Source: an uncultured Oscillospiraceae bacterium
Lineage (GTDB): Bacteria > Bacillota > Clostridia > Oscillospirales > Oscillospiraceae
NCBI GenBank assembly: GCA_944385305.1
Contig: CALWWS010000211.1
Span: 1-6,392, forward strand
Reading direction: 5' to 3'
DNA: 6,392 nt
Positions 1-6,300 of this stretch are shown here, piece by piece (within the stretch, counting starts at the first letter, position 1; each line of letters opens with the position of its first letter). The position numbers and the translations under genes were made by a program. Below the pieces are notes generated by a model. The model did not search any database. It was not told the DNA's origin and was given only the letters and a program-made list of their open reading frames with translations.

Positions 1-26
1 GAGCGCACACGCGCTCCCGCTTTTTT
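1..26. terminator. Probable intrinsic terminator cut by the window edge
   Basis: A perfect 6-bp hairpin (GAGCGC / GCGCTC, loop ACAC, 1-16) is followed on the plus strand by CCGC and six T residues (21-26). Read on the minus strand it is preceded by six A residues and GCGG. The CCGC flank suggests that the stem continues as GCGG beyond position 1, giving about a 10-bp stem with A and T tracts on either side, the usual form of a bidirectional terminator. It starts 17 nt past the stop codon of the minus-strand carrier gene, so it would end that transcript. The left half lies outside the window and is inferred. Confidence 0.6.
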
Positions 27-42
27 CTCGTCGCGGATCAGA

Positions 43-1488
43 TCAGCTGTGGATAATAAGCTGGGCAAAGGGGTAGGCAAAGAGCATCAGCACCACGAAG
101 GAGAGGAAGATGAAGAGCAGGTTGATCTTAACGGTGTTCTTCATGGTAAGGTGCTCGGGACCGAAGAACAGGGGCGAGGGCACGGCGGCCGAGGGGGTGA
201 GGGAGGCCATGGAGGCCGCCAGGCCGATGAGGATGGTGACGGCGCCCATGTTCAGGGAGCCGGCGTCCAGCAGCACCACGCCCAGGTTGAAGAAGAGGAC
301 CATGGTGACGGTGTTGGAGAGGAAGTTGGTCATGATGATGGAGCCGATAACCAGCACCACGATAATGGCGATGGGGGAGAGATCGGCGATGAGGGGGCGC
401 AGGAGGTTGCCCAGCCAGATGTTAATGCCGGTGGCCTCGGAGGAGATGGGGGTGGCCATCACGCAGACGATGCCGGAAAAGAGCACGACGGGCAGGGGCA
501 CGGCCTTCATGGCCCTGGGCATATCCAGGATGGGGGTGCCCTTCACCGGAATGAGGCACAGGACGATGAGGGCGAAGATGGCGGGCACCACCACGCCGAT
601 GCCGGTGAGGTAACCGCAAACGACGGGAAACAGGCCCTTGAGCACCTCGGGCAGGAGGATGGCCAGCACTACCAGCACGAAGGCCACGGCGGACACCTTG
701 CCGCGCAGATCCAGGGGAGGATCGTTGCGCTTCATCTCCTCCACATCAAAGTTCCTGAAGGCGGACATGTCGGGATGCCAAATTACGGTACAGAGCATGA
801 TCACCGCAAACATGATGGCGGCGAAGGGGAAGCCCACCGCCAGCCACTGGCCGTAAGTAATGGTGATGCCCAGCTGGGCCTCGGCCAGACCCATGAGGAT
901 ATTGGGCAGGGCGTGGGCAATGGGGGAGGCGATGGACAAAATGACATTGCCCCACAGGGTGCCCATGAAAATGCAGGTGTAGAAGGGGTCGCCCTTCTTC
1001 ACGCCCAGCTTCTCGCACAGCACGGAGGCCAGGCCCACATAGATAACGGCCAGGGACAGGTTCTCCATAAACATGCCGATGATGATGTTGGAGGCGAAGA
1101 ACATGGCCAGGAAGGCATAGGGGCGGTTCTGCACAAATTTGCGGGTGATAAACCAGGTGGCGATTTTATTGATGACCCCGGTCTCCTTCAGGCACTGGTT
1201 GAGTACCATGAAGATAATCATGGTAATGACGGCGAAGTGGCCCACCGAACCGGCCCACACCTCGTTGGGGGTCATGACTCCGGTGCAGATCAGCATGGCC
1301 AGGAAGAGGATAGAGGTCCAGTGGGTGTTCACCGTGAGCCAGAGATACATGGTGGGCACCGGTACCGCGATGACCCATATCCCCTGCTGGGTGAGCGCAT
1401 TGCCCGGCTGAAGGGCAAACGCCAGTACAAGCCCGATGATCAGGGCAATCAGGCAGTGCACATACATCATTTTGGTCTTTGCTGCCAT
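43..1488 (-). CDS. SLC13/DASS-type organic anion permease
   Basis: This is a 481-residue integral membrane carrier of the SLC13/DASS (divalent anion:sodium symporter) superfamily, whose members import di- and tricarboxylates or related anions. The length is normal for the family. There are about a dozen hydrophobic segments (roughly 11-28, 56-72, 84-100, 124-158, 170-200, 213-237, 264-280, 286-312, 329-347, 370-405, 412-430, 453-475), arranged as two pseudo-repeats. Family marks are the second SNT ion-site motif (Ser391-Asn392-Thr393 in FLSNT), the hairpin-tip stretch SIASPIAHALPN (185-196) and its partner LTPSAAVPSP (430-439). The first SNT site reads Glu142-Asn143-Leu144, which is unusual. 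ATG at 1486-1488 is taken as the start; only a purine run (GAGAGAG) about 12 nt upstream could serve as ribosome site, so spacing is poor. Substrate is unknown. The closest upstream gene is a surface esterase, which suggests an organic acid as cargo (inference). Confidence 0.85.
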   Translation of the reverse strand: MAAKTKMMYVHCLIALIIGLVLAFALQPGNALTQQGIWVIAVPVPTMYLWLTVNTHWTSILFLAMLICTGVMTPNEVWAGSVGHFAVITMIIFMVLNQCLKETGVINKIATWFITRKFVQNRPYAFLAMFFASNIIIGMFMENLSLAVIYVGLASVLCEKLGVKKGDPFYTCIFMGTLWGNVILSIASPIAHALPNILMGLAEAQLGITITYGQWLAVGFPFAAIMFAVIMLCTVIWHPDMSAFRNFDVEEMKRNDPPLDLRGKVSAVAFVLVVLAILLPEVLKGLFPVVCGYLTGIGVVVPAIFALIVLCLIPVKGTPILDMPRAMKAVPLPVVLFSGIVCVMATPISSEATGINIWLGNLLRPLIADLSPIAIIVVLVIGSIIMTNFLSNTVTMVLFFNLGVVLLDAGSLNMGAVTILIGLAASMASLTPSAAVPSPLFFGPEHLTMKNTVKINLLFIFLSFVVLMLFAYPFAQLIIHS

Positions 1489-1848
1489 AGGGTTTGATCA
1501 CTCTCTCTCTTTTTATTTGCGCAACGGCGGCCTTATCCGCCGAAGTGCTCCCTGTTGTAGCGGCCAGTCTCGCCGCTGGACCTTGGGGAAGGAGTATGCC
1601 CAATCTCCCGGCGGCCGCGGGAATGGGTGCAGCGGATGCGGGCCGTACGGCGGCCCGCCCCCAGGCCCTCCGGGCAGATTTTCCCGCGCCCGCACGGTCA
1701 GCCAGGCCATTTCCCAGCATAATGATTTGGCATACTTGTCATAGCGTCTCAGTATATATGCGAAAGATCCCCAAAATCTTTTGTATAAATACGCCAATTG
1801 GAGCCGGGTTCTTATTGTATATAATGCCTAGGAGTCACGCGAGTTCTA
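1489..1848 (-). other. Long 5' leader of the carrier gene
   Basis: About 350 nt lie between the best promoter and the carrier's ATG. The half nearest the gene is GC-rich and holds perfect short stem-loops: CGGCGG/CCGCCG at 1525-1542 and GCGGGCCG/CGGCCCGC with a TACGG loop at 1638-1658. The distal half (about 1720-1848) is AT-rich. I found no T-box motif and no riboswitch core that I recognise, and no U-run directly after either stem, so attenuation is not shown. Reading frames here lack ribosome sites and look random in composition. The length alone leaves room for RNA-level control. Confidence 0.4.
1798..1825 (+). promoter_or_regulatory. Possible plus-strand promoter (weak call)
   Basis: TTGGAG (1798-1803), a 16-bp spacer and a perfect TATAAT (1820-1825) form a plausible plus-strand sigma-A promoter. 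It would fire toward the stem-loop cluster at 1901-2138 and against the carrier's promoter. No convincing plus-strand gene follows, and AT-rich DNA gives chance TATAAT matches, so this is only a candidate for a small RNA or antisense start. Confidence 0.25.
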
Positions 1849-1879
1849 ATCATAAACTGTATAACTACTATACTGTCAA
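1849..1879 (-). promoter_or_regulatory. Carrier promoter with dyad in its spacer
   Basis: On the minus strand a perfect -35 box TTGACA (1874-1879) is followed after 19 bp by TATGAT (1849-1854), five of six matches to TATAAT; TTTATG at 17 bp is a poorer alternative. Upstream lies an A/T-rich UP-element-like tract (AAAATTTGAAAAA, about 1885-1897). The spacer contains a perfect dyad, GTATA-N5-TATAC (1859-1873), abutting the -35 box. A long 19-bp spacer with an internal dyad is the arrangement used by MerR-family activators; a repressor site is the alternative. Transcription would start near 1842 and lead into the carrier gene. Confidence 0.6.
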
Positions 1880-1900
1880 GCGGCTTTTTCAAATTTTGTG

Positions 1901-2138
1901 CCCGGAGGTGTAAGGCTACGCCACACCCCCGGTTCCGGAGGACATGGATCCGCATTCCGCGCACCACCGCGTACCCCTTGACGGACAAGGGATACGGAAA
2001 ACAGGGGGACGGGAGTGCCCCGTCCGGCCGGGTGCCGGCCGCTGTCCATAAAATTTTTCAAAACGCGGAGAGATCCCGAACGCACAGAGCTGCCTTCGGG
2101 ATCTCAGATTATCGATAAACTCTGCCGGCCGCAGGTTT
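1901..2138. other. Cluster of six stem-loops, no gene
   Basis: Six hairpins follow each other in GC-rich non-coding DNA: CCGGAGGTGT/ACACCCCCGG (1902-1932, one mismatch); CGTACCCCTTG/CAAGGGATACG (1970-1996, one mismatch that becomes G-U on the minus-strand RNA); GGACGGG/CCCGTCC (2007-2025, perfect); CGGCCGG/CCGGCCG (2025-2041, perfect, GTG loop); GAGATCCCGAA/TTCGGGATCTC (2070-2105, perfect, with an inner GCA/TGC pair); and AAAC-CTGC/GCAG-GTTT (2117-2138, one bulge). It could be a structured RNA or a dispersed intergenic repeat. It matches no RNA family I recognise (SRP RNA, RNase P, tmRNA, T-box checked by motif). Confidence 0.45.
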
Positions 2139-2194
2139 CGGAGGGAGGGATAGTGTAACGGGAGCCGTCAGGATTCCCTTTCACATGCTAAGAA

Positions 2195-2233
2195 TAAGTG
2201 GTGCAAACTTTTTCATACAGTTTGCACCACTTA
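2195..2233. repeat. Perfect 15-bp inverted repeat
   Basis: TAAGTGGTGCAAACT (2195-2209) and its exact reverse complement (2219-2233) flank a 9-nt loop. It lies about 30 bp beyond the esterase terminator and is less GC-rich than the neighbouring stems. The minus-strand sequence after it is TTCTTAGC, without a clean U-run, so it is a poor terminator by itself. It may be a backup terminator, a regulator-binding site or the remains of a mobile repeat. Confidence 0.55.
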
Positions 2234-2262
2234 CAGCTGGGCGAAAACTTATTTTCCAAACA

Positions 2263-2302
2263 GAAAGAGAGCGAAAGCACCGGAGTGCTTCCGCTCTCTT
2301 TC
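2263..2302 (-). terminator. Intrinsic terminator of the esterase gene
   Basis: On the minus strand an 18-bp stem (5' arm at 2285-2302, 3' arm at 2263-2280) pairs fully with a single G-U wobble. The loop is UCCG closed by a C-G pair, which fits the very stable UNCG tetraloop class. The 3' side ends CUCUCUUUCUGUUU, a U-rich tail. It lies 53 nt past the esterase stop codon. On the plus strand the wobble becomes an A-C mismatch and the tail is poorer, so it acts mainly on minus-strand transcription. A further 7-bp hairpin (GAGGCGG/CCGCCTC, 2349-2367) overlaps the stop codon itself. Confidence 0.75.
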
Positions 2303-2355
2303 CTCTTGGAAATGGGTAAAAAGGGTAGGGAGTTAGCAAAGTTTACAGGAGGCGG

Positions 2356-5300
2356 TCAGGCCGCCTCAGCCGCCGCAAGCCGGGTCAGCATCACCGCGAC
2401 CTCGGCGCGGGTGGCGGAGCCCTGGGGATTGAGGGTGCTGGCGGTGTTGCCGGTGATGATGCCGACGCTCACGGCCCAGTCCATGGCGGACAGGGCGTAG
2501 TCGGAGATGGCGCCGTAGTCGGCGTACTCCCGGATGGCCATGCCGCCCTGGGCGGTGTCATAGCCCGCCGTCTGGGCGTAGCGGTAGAGCATGACGGCCA
2601 GCTGCTCCCGGGTGATGTTGCCGTCGGGGGTAAAGGCGCCGTCATAGCCGGTGACAATCTGCGCCTGCGCGGCCCAGACGACGGCCTGGGTGTACCAGGC
2701 GCCGGCGGCCACATCGCGGAAGGGGGAGGCCGCCGAGACGGCGGGCCTGCCCTCCATGTTGTAGAGGATCTGGGCCAGCATCGCCCGGGAGAGGGGGTCG
2801 CTCACGCCGAAGCGGCCGCTGCCGTCGCCGCTCATGAGGCCGTTCTCCGTGACATAGGCCACGGCGTCGGCATACCAGGCGGAGGTGTCCACATCGGAGA
2901 AGCTGGTCTGGGAGGACGCGGACTGCTGGTGGCCGGGGAAGGCCTCCTCAATGGCGGCATAGGCATAGTCAAAGAAGGCGTCCTGGTCGCTGGTCACCTG
3001 GTGCATCTCGTCCCACATCAGGGCGGCGTCCACGTCCTTGCCCTGATTCTCCAGGGCGGTGGCCAGACCGAAGAAGAGGGGGAGGGGGCAGACCAGGTCG
3101 GTCGCGCCGCTGCGCATGAACCAGTAGTCGCAAATATCGCTGTGCCCCGCCTCGTCGCTGGCAGCGAAATACAGCGGGTCCACAGAGTGCCCCTGGAGCT
3201 CAATCAGGTCCAGGTACTCCTGGGAGATCTCAATGCCCCGCTCCTCCTGGATCCACGCCTGGCCGGCCTGGGACAGAACAGCGGCGTAGTCGCTGGGCTT
3301 GCCGAAGGAGGCGGAGGACAGGTTCGCGTAGCTGCTGTCAGCGGCGGACAGAATGCCGTTTTCCCCGAGGTTGGGGGCGGTCATCGTCTTGTCGTACTGC
3401 CAGTTGAGCTCGACAGAGGGATCGATCTGGTTGGAGCCGTAGCAGTAGGTCCAGAACTCCTCCCACGTCCCGCCGATGTCCACCACGGTCTCGGTGCCGG
3501 GGGCATAGATGGGCTCAATCCAGGTGCGGGTCTCATCCCCGGAGCCGTACCGATCCGCGGCCCGGATGGAGCTCAGGTACTCGTCAATGGCGGCCTTGCT
3601 GCCGAGCTGCTCGTTGAGGAAGCGCACGGCGCTCTCCTTCAGGTAGACCATCAGGTAGTCGGCGTAGTTGTCGGCGGTCAGGGCGTCGCCCGCCTTGATC
3701 TCCGCCGTCCCGTCGCCGTCGGCATCGACGTCGAACTCGGCCTTCAGGTTCAGACTGGCCAGATAGACGGGGAAGGCGGCCGTCATGGCCACATTGTAGG
3801 CATTCGCGCCCTCCACGTCGGACAGGTCGCCCCAGACCTCCCACGCAATGGCCACATCGCCCCAGCCGCGGTCCATGACGGGGCAGCTGGGCGCGGCGCA
3901 GAAGATCGCGTCGCTGGCGTCCGCCGCCCCCATCTCCTCCAGATAGGGGTCAAAGAAGGCGTTGTTGGCGGAGGCGCCCAGCATCACGGTGCCGCAGCCG
4001 CCGGAGCTGCTGCTGGAGGCAAAAATCAGGTCCTTGTTGCCGGGAATGGTGCTCTCGTTGCTCCCGTTGCGCAGATAGCGGACGGCGGCCTTCAGATCCA
4101 CCACCGGATAGGGCAGCTTGCCGAAGTTGTAGTAGTCATCGGTATCCGGGGTCCCCGTGGTGCAGTTGGAGCCCCGCATGCCGGGCTCCACAACGACCCA
4201 GCCCTCGGCCAGGGCACGGCTGGTCATCACGACGCCCTTGCTGATAAAGGTGCCGGGCTCCGGGGCGGCCGAGCCGCCGTCGCCGCTCCAGGGGATGAAA
4301 AACAGAATCGGCGCGTCATCCACCTCGGTCTTGTCGAAGGAAACGCCGTTGTAGCTGACAGGGACATTGATGGTCAGCTTAAAGAAGTCCTCGGAGGGCG
4401 CCTTGCTGCCCTCGCGTCCCCACTGATACCCGGTAATGGGATTGGTCACGTAAGTGGCCTGATAGACCTCAAACTCAATCTCCTTGCCGTCGTAGGTCGT
4501 GGTATAATTCCCCTGGTACGCCGTATCCGGGTTAAAGGTCAGCGCCTGCTCCTCCTCAGCGGCGTCCCGGGCCAGCAGGGCGTCGGCGAAGGCGAAGAGG
4601 CCGTCCAGGTCGCTGGTGAGGCCGTGCTTCTGGTCCCAGACCAGGGCGGCGTCCACGTTCTTGCCCTGGTTCTCCAGGGCGGTGGCCAGGTTGAAGAACA
4701 CGGGGTGGGGGGTCACCAGGTCCACCGAGCCGGTGCGCATGAACCAGTTCTCGCACACGGTGGCGTCCTCGGCGCCCTCGCCCAGGATGAAGTACAGGGG
4801 GTCCACGGAGTTGCGCTGGAGCTCGATGAGGTCCAGATACTCCTGGGAGATCTCGATGCCCCGCTCCTCCTGAATCCACGCCTGGCCGAAGTCGGAGAAG
4901 ACGGCGGCGTAGTCGCTCTCCTTGCCGAAGGAGAAGCTGGAGGCGTTGGCATACTTGGAGTAGCGGTCGCCCACCAGGGAGTTGACCACGCCGTTGCCCG
5001 CCATCATCTCGTCGGTGGCGGTGATGGGCCGCTCATACTGCATGTCCAGCAGGTTGGCGGGGTCGAAGTAGTCCTCGCCCACCACGTAGGCCCAGAACTC
5101 CTCCCAGGTGCCGCCGATGTCCACCACCAGGTCGGGGTTGTTCTCGTCGTAGATGGGGTCAATCCAGTCCCGGGAGGCATCGGGGGTGTTGTACATGGAG
5201 TTGGCAGCCAGATCCTCGGCCAGATAGGCCTCGATGGCCTCGCGGCCGCCCAGGCCGTTGAGGAACTTCAGGGCGCTCTCCTTCAGGTAGACCATCAGGT

Positions 5301-6285
5301 AGTCGGCATAGTTGTCGGCGGTGAGCAGGTCGCCCTTCTTGATGGTGTCGCCCACGTCGAACTCGGCCTTGAGGCCCAGCTCGGCCTGGTACTCCACAAA
5401 GGCCTGGGTGAGGGCCACGTTGATCTCATTGGCCTCCTCGTTGCCGGTGAGGTCGCCCCAGCGCTCCCAGGCGATGGCGGGGTCGCCCCAGGCCCGGGTC
5501 ATGACGGGGCAGCTGGGCATGGCCGCGAAGATGTCGTCCCGGCCGGGGGCCGCGCCGATCTCCTCCAGGTAGGGGTCAAAGAAGGAGGAGTTGCCCGAGG
5601 CACCCAGCATCACGGTGGCGCTGCCGCCCGAGCTGCTGCCGGCCACGAAGATGCGCTCCTTGTCGCCGGGGATGGTGCTCTCGTTGGTGCCGTAGCGCAG
5701 GTAGCGGATGGCCGCCTTCAGGTCGGCCAGGGGCCGGGGCAGCTTGCCGTAGTTCACATAGTCGTCCTCGTCGGGGGTGCCCACGAAGCAGTTGGCGGCC
5801 CCCCGCATGCCGGGCTCCACCACCACCCAGCCCTCGGACAGGGCCCGGCCGATGATGGACCCGGTGTTGCCCTTGGAGGCCAGGGCGCCGGGGTCGCCCA
5901 CGGCCGCGCCGGCGTCGCCGCCCCAGGGGTTGTAGAACAGGATGGGGGCGTCGGCCATGGCGGCCTGGTCAAAGGCCGCGCCGTTGTAGCTCACGGGGAC
6001 CTTGATGTTCATCTTGAAGTAGTTCTCGGAGGGGGCGTCGGCCCAGGTCAGGCCGGTGATGGGCTTGGTCACATAGGTGACCTGATAGGTCTTGAAGACA
6101 ATGGTGCCGCCCACATTCTCCTGGTCGGTCACGGTGTACTCGCCCTGGTACGCCTCTTCCGCGTCGAAGATCAGCGCGTCATAGGATCCGGCCGCGGAGG
6201 CCAGGGAGGTGATTCCAGTCAGCAGGGATACGAGCATGGAAACGGCAAGAAGTGTGGCCAGAAAACGGTTTTTTCTGCTTTTCAA
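2356..6285 (-). CDS. Surface-anchored tandem tannase-family esterase with SLH domains
   Basis: This 1309-residue protein is exported and held on the cell wall. In order it has a signal peptide (1-31, likely cut after Ala-Ser-Ala), a first alpha/beta-hydrolase unit (about 34-575), a second (about 582-1113), a short Ser/Gln-rich linker and three SLH domains (1129-1178, 1189-1238, 1254-1304). Each unit resembles L. plantarum-type (subtype B) tannase, with the block GASGNSSFFDPYLEEIGAA after the nucleophile in unit 1. Predicted triads are Ser218-Asp522-His554 (GSSSG) and Ser760-Asp1063-His1095 (SSSSG). Expected activity is ester hydrolysis at the surface; the substrate is not settled, and a galloyl-contacting Asp of tannase is Val in both units. 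The start chosen is TTG at 6283-6285, with AGAGGA 9 nt upstream. ATG at 6292-6294 would touch that ribosome site, and ATG at 6322-6324 has none. These would add 3 or 13 residues. Confidence 0.85.
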   Translation of the reverse strand: MKSRKNRFLATLLAVSMLVSLLTGITSLASAAGSYDALIFDAEEAYQGEYTVTDQENVGGTIVFKTYQVTYVTKPITGLTWADAPSENYFKMNIKVPVSYNGAAFDQAAMADAPILFYNPWGGDAGAAVGDPGALASKGNTGSIIGRALSEGWVVVEPGMRGAANCFVGTPDEDDYVNYGKLPRPLADLKAAIRYLRYGTNESTIPGDKERIFVAGSSSGGSATVMLGASGNSSFFDPYLEEIGAAPGRDDIFAAMPSCPVMTRAWGDPAIAWERWGDLTGNEEANEINVALTQAFVEYQAELGLKAEFDVGDTIKKGDLLTADNYADYLMVYLKESALKFLNGLGGREAIEAYLAEDLAANSMYNTPDASRDWIDPIYDENNPDLVVDIGGTWEEFWAYVVGEDYFDPANLLDMQYERPITATDEMMAGNGVVNSLVGDRYSKYANASSFSFGKESDYAAVFSDFGQAWIQEERGIEISQEYLDLIELQRNSVDPLYFILGEGAEDATVCENWFMRTGSVDLVTPHPVFFNLATALENQGKNVDAALVWDQKHGLTSDLDGLFAFADALLARDAAEEEQALTFNPDTAYQGNYTTTYDGKEIEFEVYQATYVTNPITGYQWGREGSKAPSEDFFKLTINVPVSYNGVSFDKTEVDDAPILFFIPWSGDGGSAAPEPGTFISKGVVMTSRALAEGWVVVEPGMRGSNCTTGTPDTDDYYNFGKLPYPVVDLKAAVRYLRNGSNESTIPGNKDLIFASSSSSGGCGTVMLGASANNAFFDPYLEEMGAADASDAIFCAAPSCPVMDRGWGDVAIAWEVWGDLSDVEGANAYNVAMTAAFPVYLASLNLKAEFDVDADGDGTAEIKAGDALTADNYADYLMVYLKESAVRFLNEQLGSKAAIDEYLSSIRAADRYGSGDETRTWIEPIYAPGTETVVDIGGTWEEFWTYCYGSNQIDPSVELNWQYDKTMTAPNLGENGILSAADSSYANLSSASFGKPSDYAAVLSQAGQAWIQEERGIEISQEYLDLIELQGHSVDPLYFAASDEAGHSDICDYWFMRSGATDLVCPLPLFFGLATALENQGKDVDAALMWDEMHQVTSDQDAFFDYAYAAIEEAFPGHQQSASSQTSFSDVDTSAWYADAVAYVTENGLMSGDGSGRFGVSDPLSRAMLAQILYNMEGRPAVSAASPFRDVAAGAWYTQAVVWAAQAQIVTGYDGAFTPDGNITREQLAVMLYRYAQTAGYDTAQGGMAIREYADYGAISDYALSAMDWAVSVGIITGNTASTLNPQGSATRAEVAVMLTRLAAAEAA
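2374..2901 (-). other. Three SLH (S-layer homology) domains
   Basis: Three consecutive modules of about 50 residues begin FSDVDTSAWY, FRDVAAGAWY and YADYGAISDY, and carry the typical SLH core with a TRAE-type motif (LSRA, ITRE, ATRAE). SLH triplets bind pyruvylated secondary cell-wall polymers in Gram-positive bacteria, so they fix the esterase to the surface. They sit at the very C-terminus. The third module is the most divergent at its front edge but has the best TRAE match. Confidence 0.92.
2947..4542 (-). repeat. Hydrolase unit 2 of the tandem esterase
   Basis: This is the C-terminal copy of the duplicated tannase-like domain, about 530 residues. It shares with unit 1 an unbroken identical block of 24 residues (467-490 in unit 1, 1008-1031 in unit 2) and the 17-residue LTADNYADYLMVYLKES (869-885). 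Around the nucleophile 23 of 32 positions match. The elbow reads SSSSG instead of GSSSG. Unit 2 alone carries an acidic DxDxDGDG loop (852-862). Asp1063 and His1095 complete the triad. Confidence 0.85.
4561..6186 (-). repeat. Hydrolase unit 1 of the tandem esterase
   Basis: This is the N-terminal copy of the tannase-like alpha/beta-hydrolase. The nucleophile elbow is canonical (GSSSG, Ser218), followed by a large cap insertion of about 300 residues and the C-terminal acid and histidine (Asp522, His554). The stretch WFMRTGSVD before the acid matches the position of tannase's IRHGAADRD (comparison from memory). The gap between the two units is only a few residues, which points to a simple in-frame duplication followed by divergence. 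Confidence 0.85.
6193..6285 (-). other. Signal peptide coding segment
   Basis: From the TTG start the first residues are MKSRKNRF, a basic n-region, followed by a hydrophobic core (LATLLAVSMLVSLL) and a SLASA-AG cleavage site after residue 31. This is a classic Sec / signal peptidase I signal. No lipobox cysteine is present, so attachment depends on the SLH domains. Confidence 0.9.
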
Positions 6286-6294
6286 CTTTATCAT

Positions 6295-6300
6295 TCCTCT
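6295..6300 (-). promoter_or_regulatory. Ribosome binding site that decides the esterase start
   Basis: AGAGGA on the minus strand ends 9 nt before the TTG at 6283-6285 and 0 nt before the ATG at 6292-6294. Shine-Dalgarno pairing needs roughly 5-10 nt of spacing, so this site supports TTG. No comparable site precedes the ATG at 6322-6324. Confidence 0.55.

Noticed and set aside
49..1497. A 482-codon plus-strand frame opposite the carrier gene
   Set aside because: Same antisense-register artefact; the product is a His/Gly/Glu/Asp-rich string, the mirror of hydrophobic membrane codons.
1513..1797. A 94-codon minus-strand frame in the carrier's leader
   Set aside because: It starts at TTG without a ribosome site, ends in a Pro/Gly/Arg-rich string and shows no recognisable domain.
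1489..1848. A riboswitch or T-box in the carrier leader
   Set aside because: No T-box sequence and no conserved core of a known riboswitch class was found by eye; the hairpins lack a following U-run.
1874..2070. A MITE-like element bounded by imperfect ends containing TTTTTCAAA and TTTTGAAAAA
   Set aside because: The two ends match at only about 15 of 24 positions, mostly low-complexity A/T, and no target-site duplication is visible.
1876..2085. A 69-codon minus-strand frame running through the stem-loop cluster
   Set aside because: It consists of the hairpin sequences themselves, has no ribosome site that I can see, and its Pro/Gly/Arg-rich product looks like translated structured DNA.
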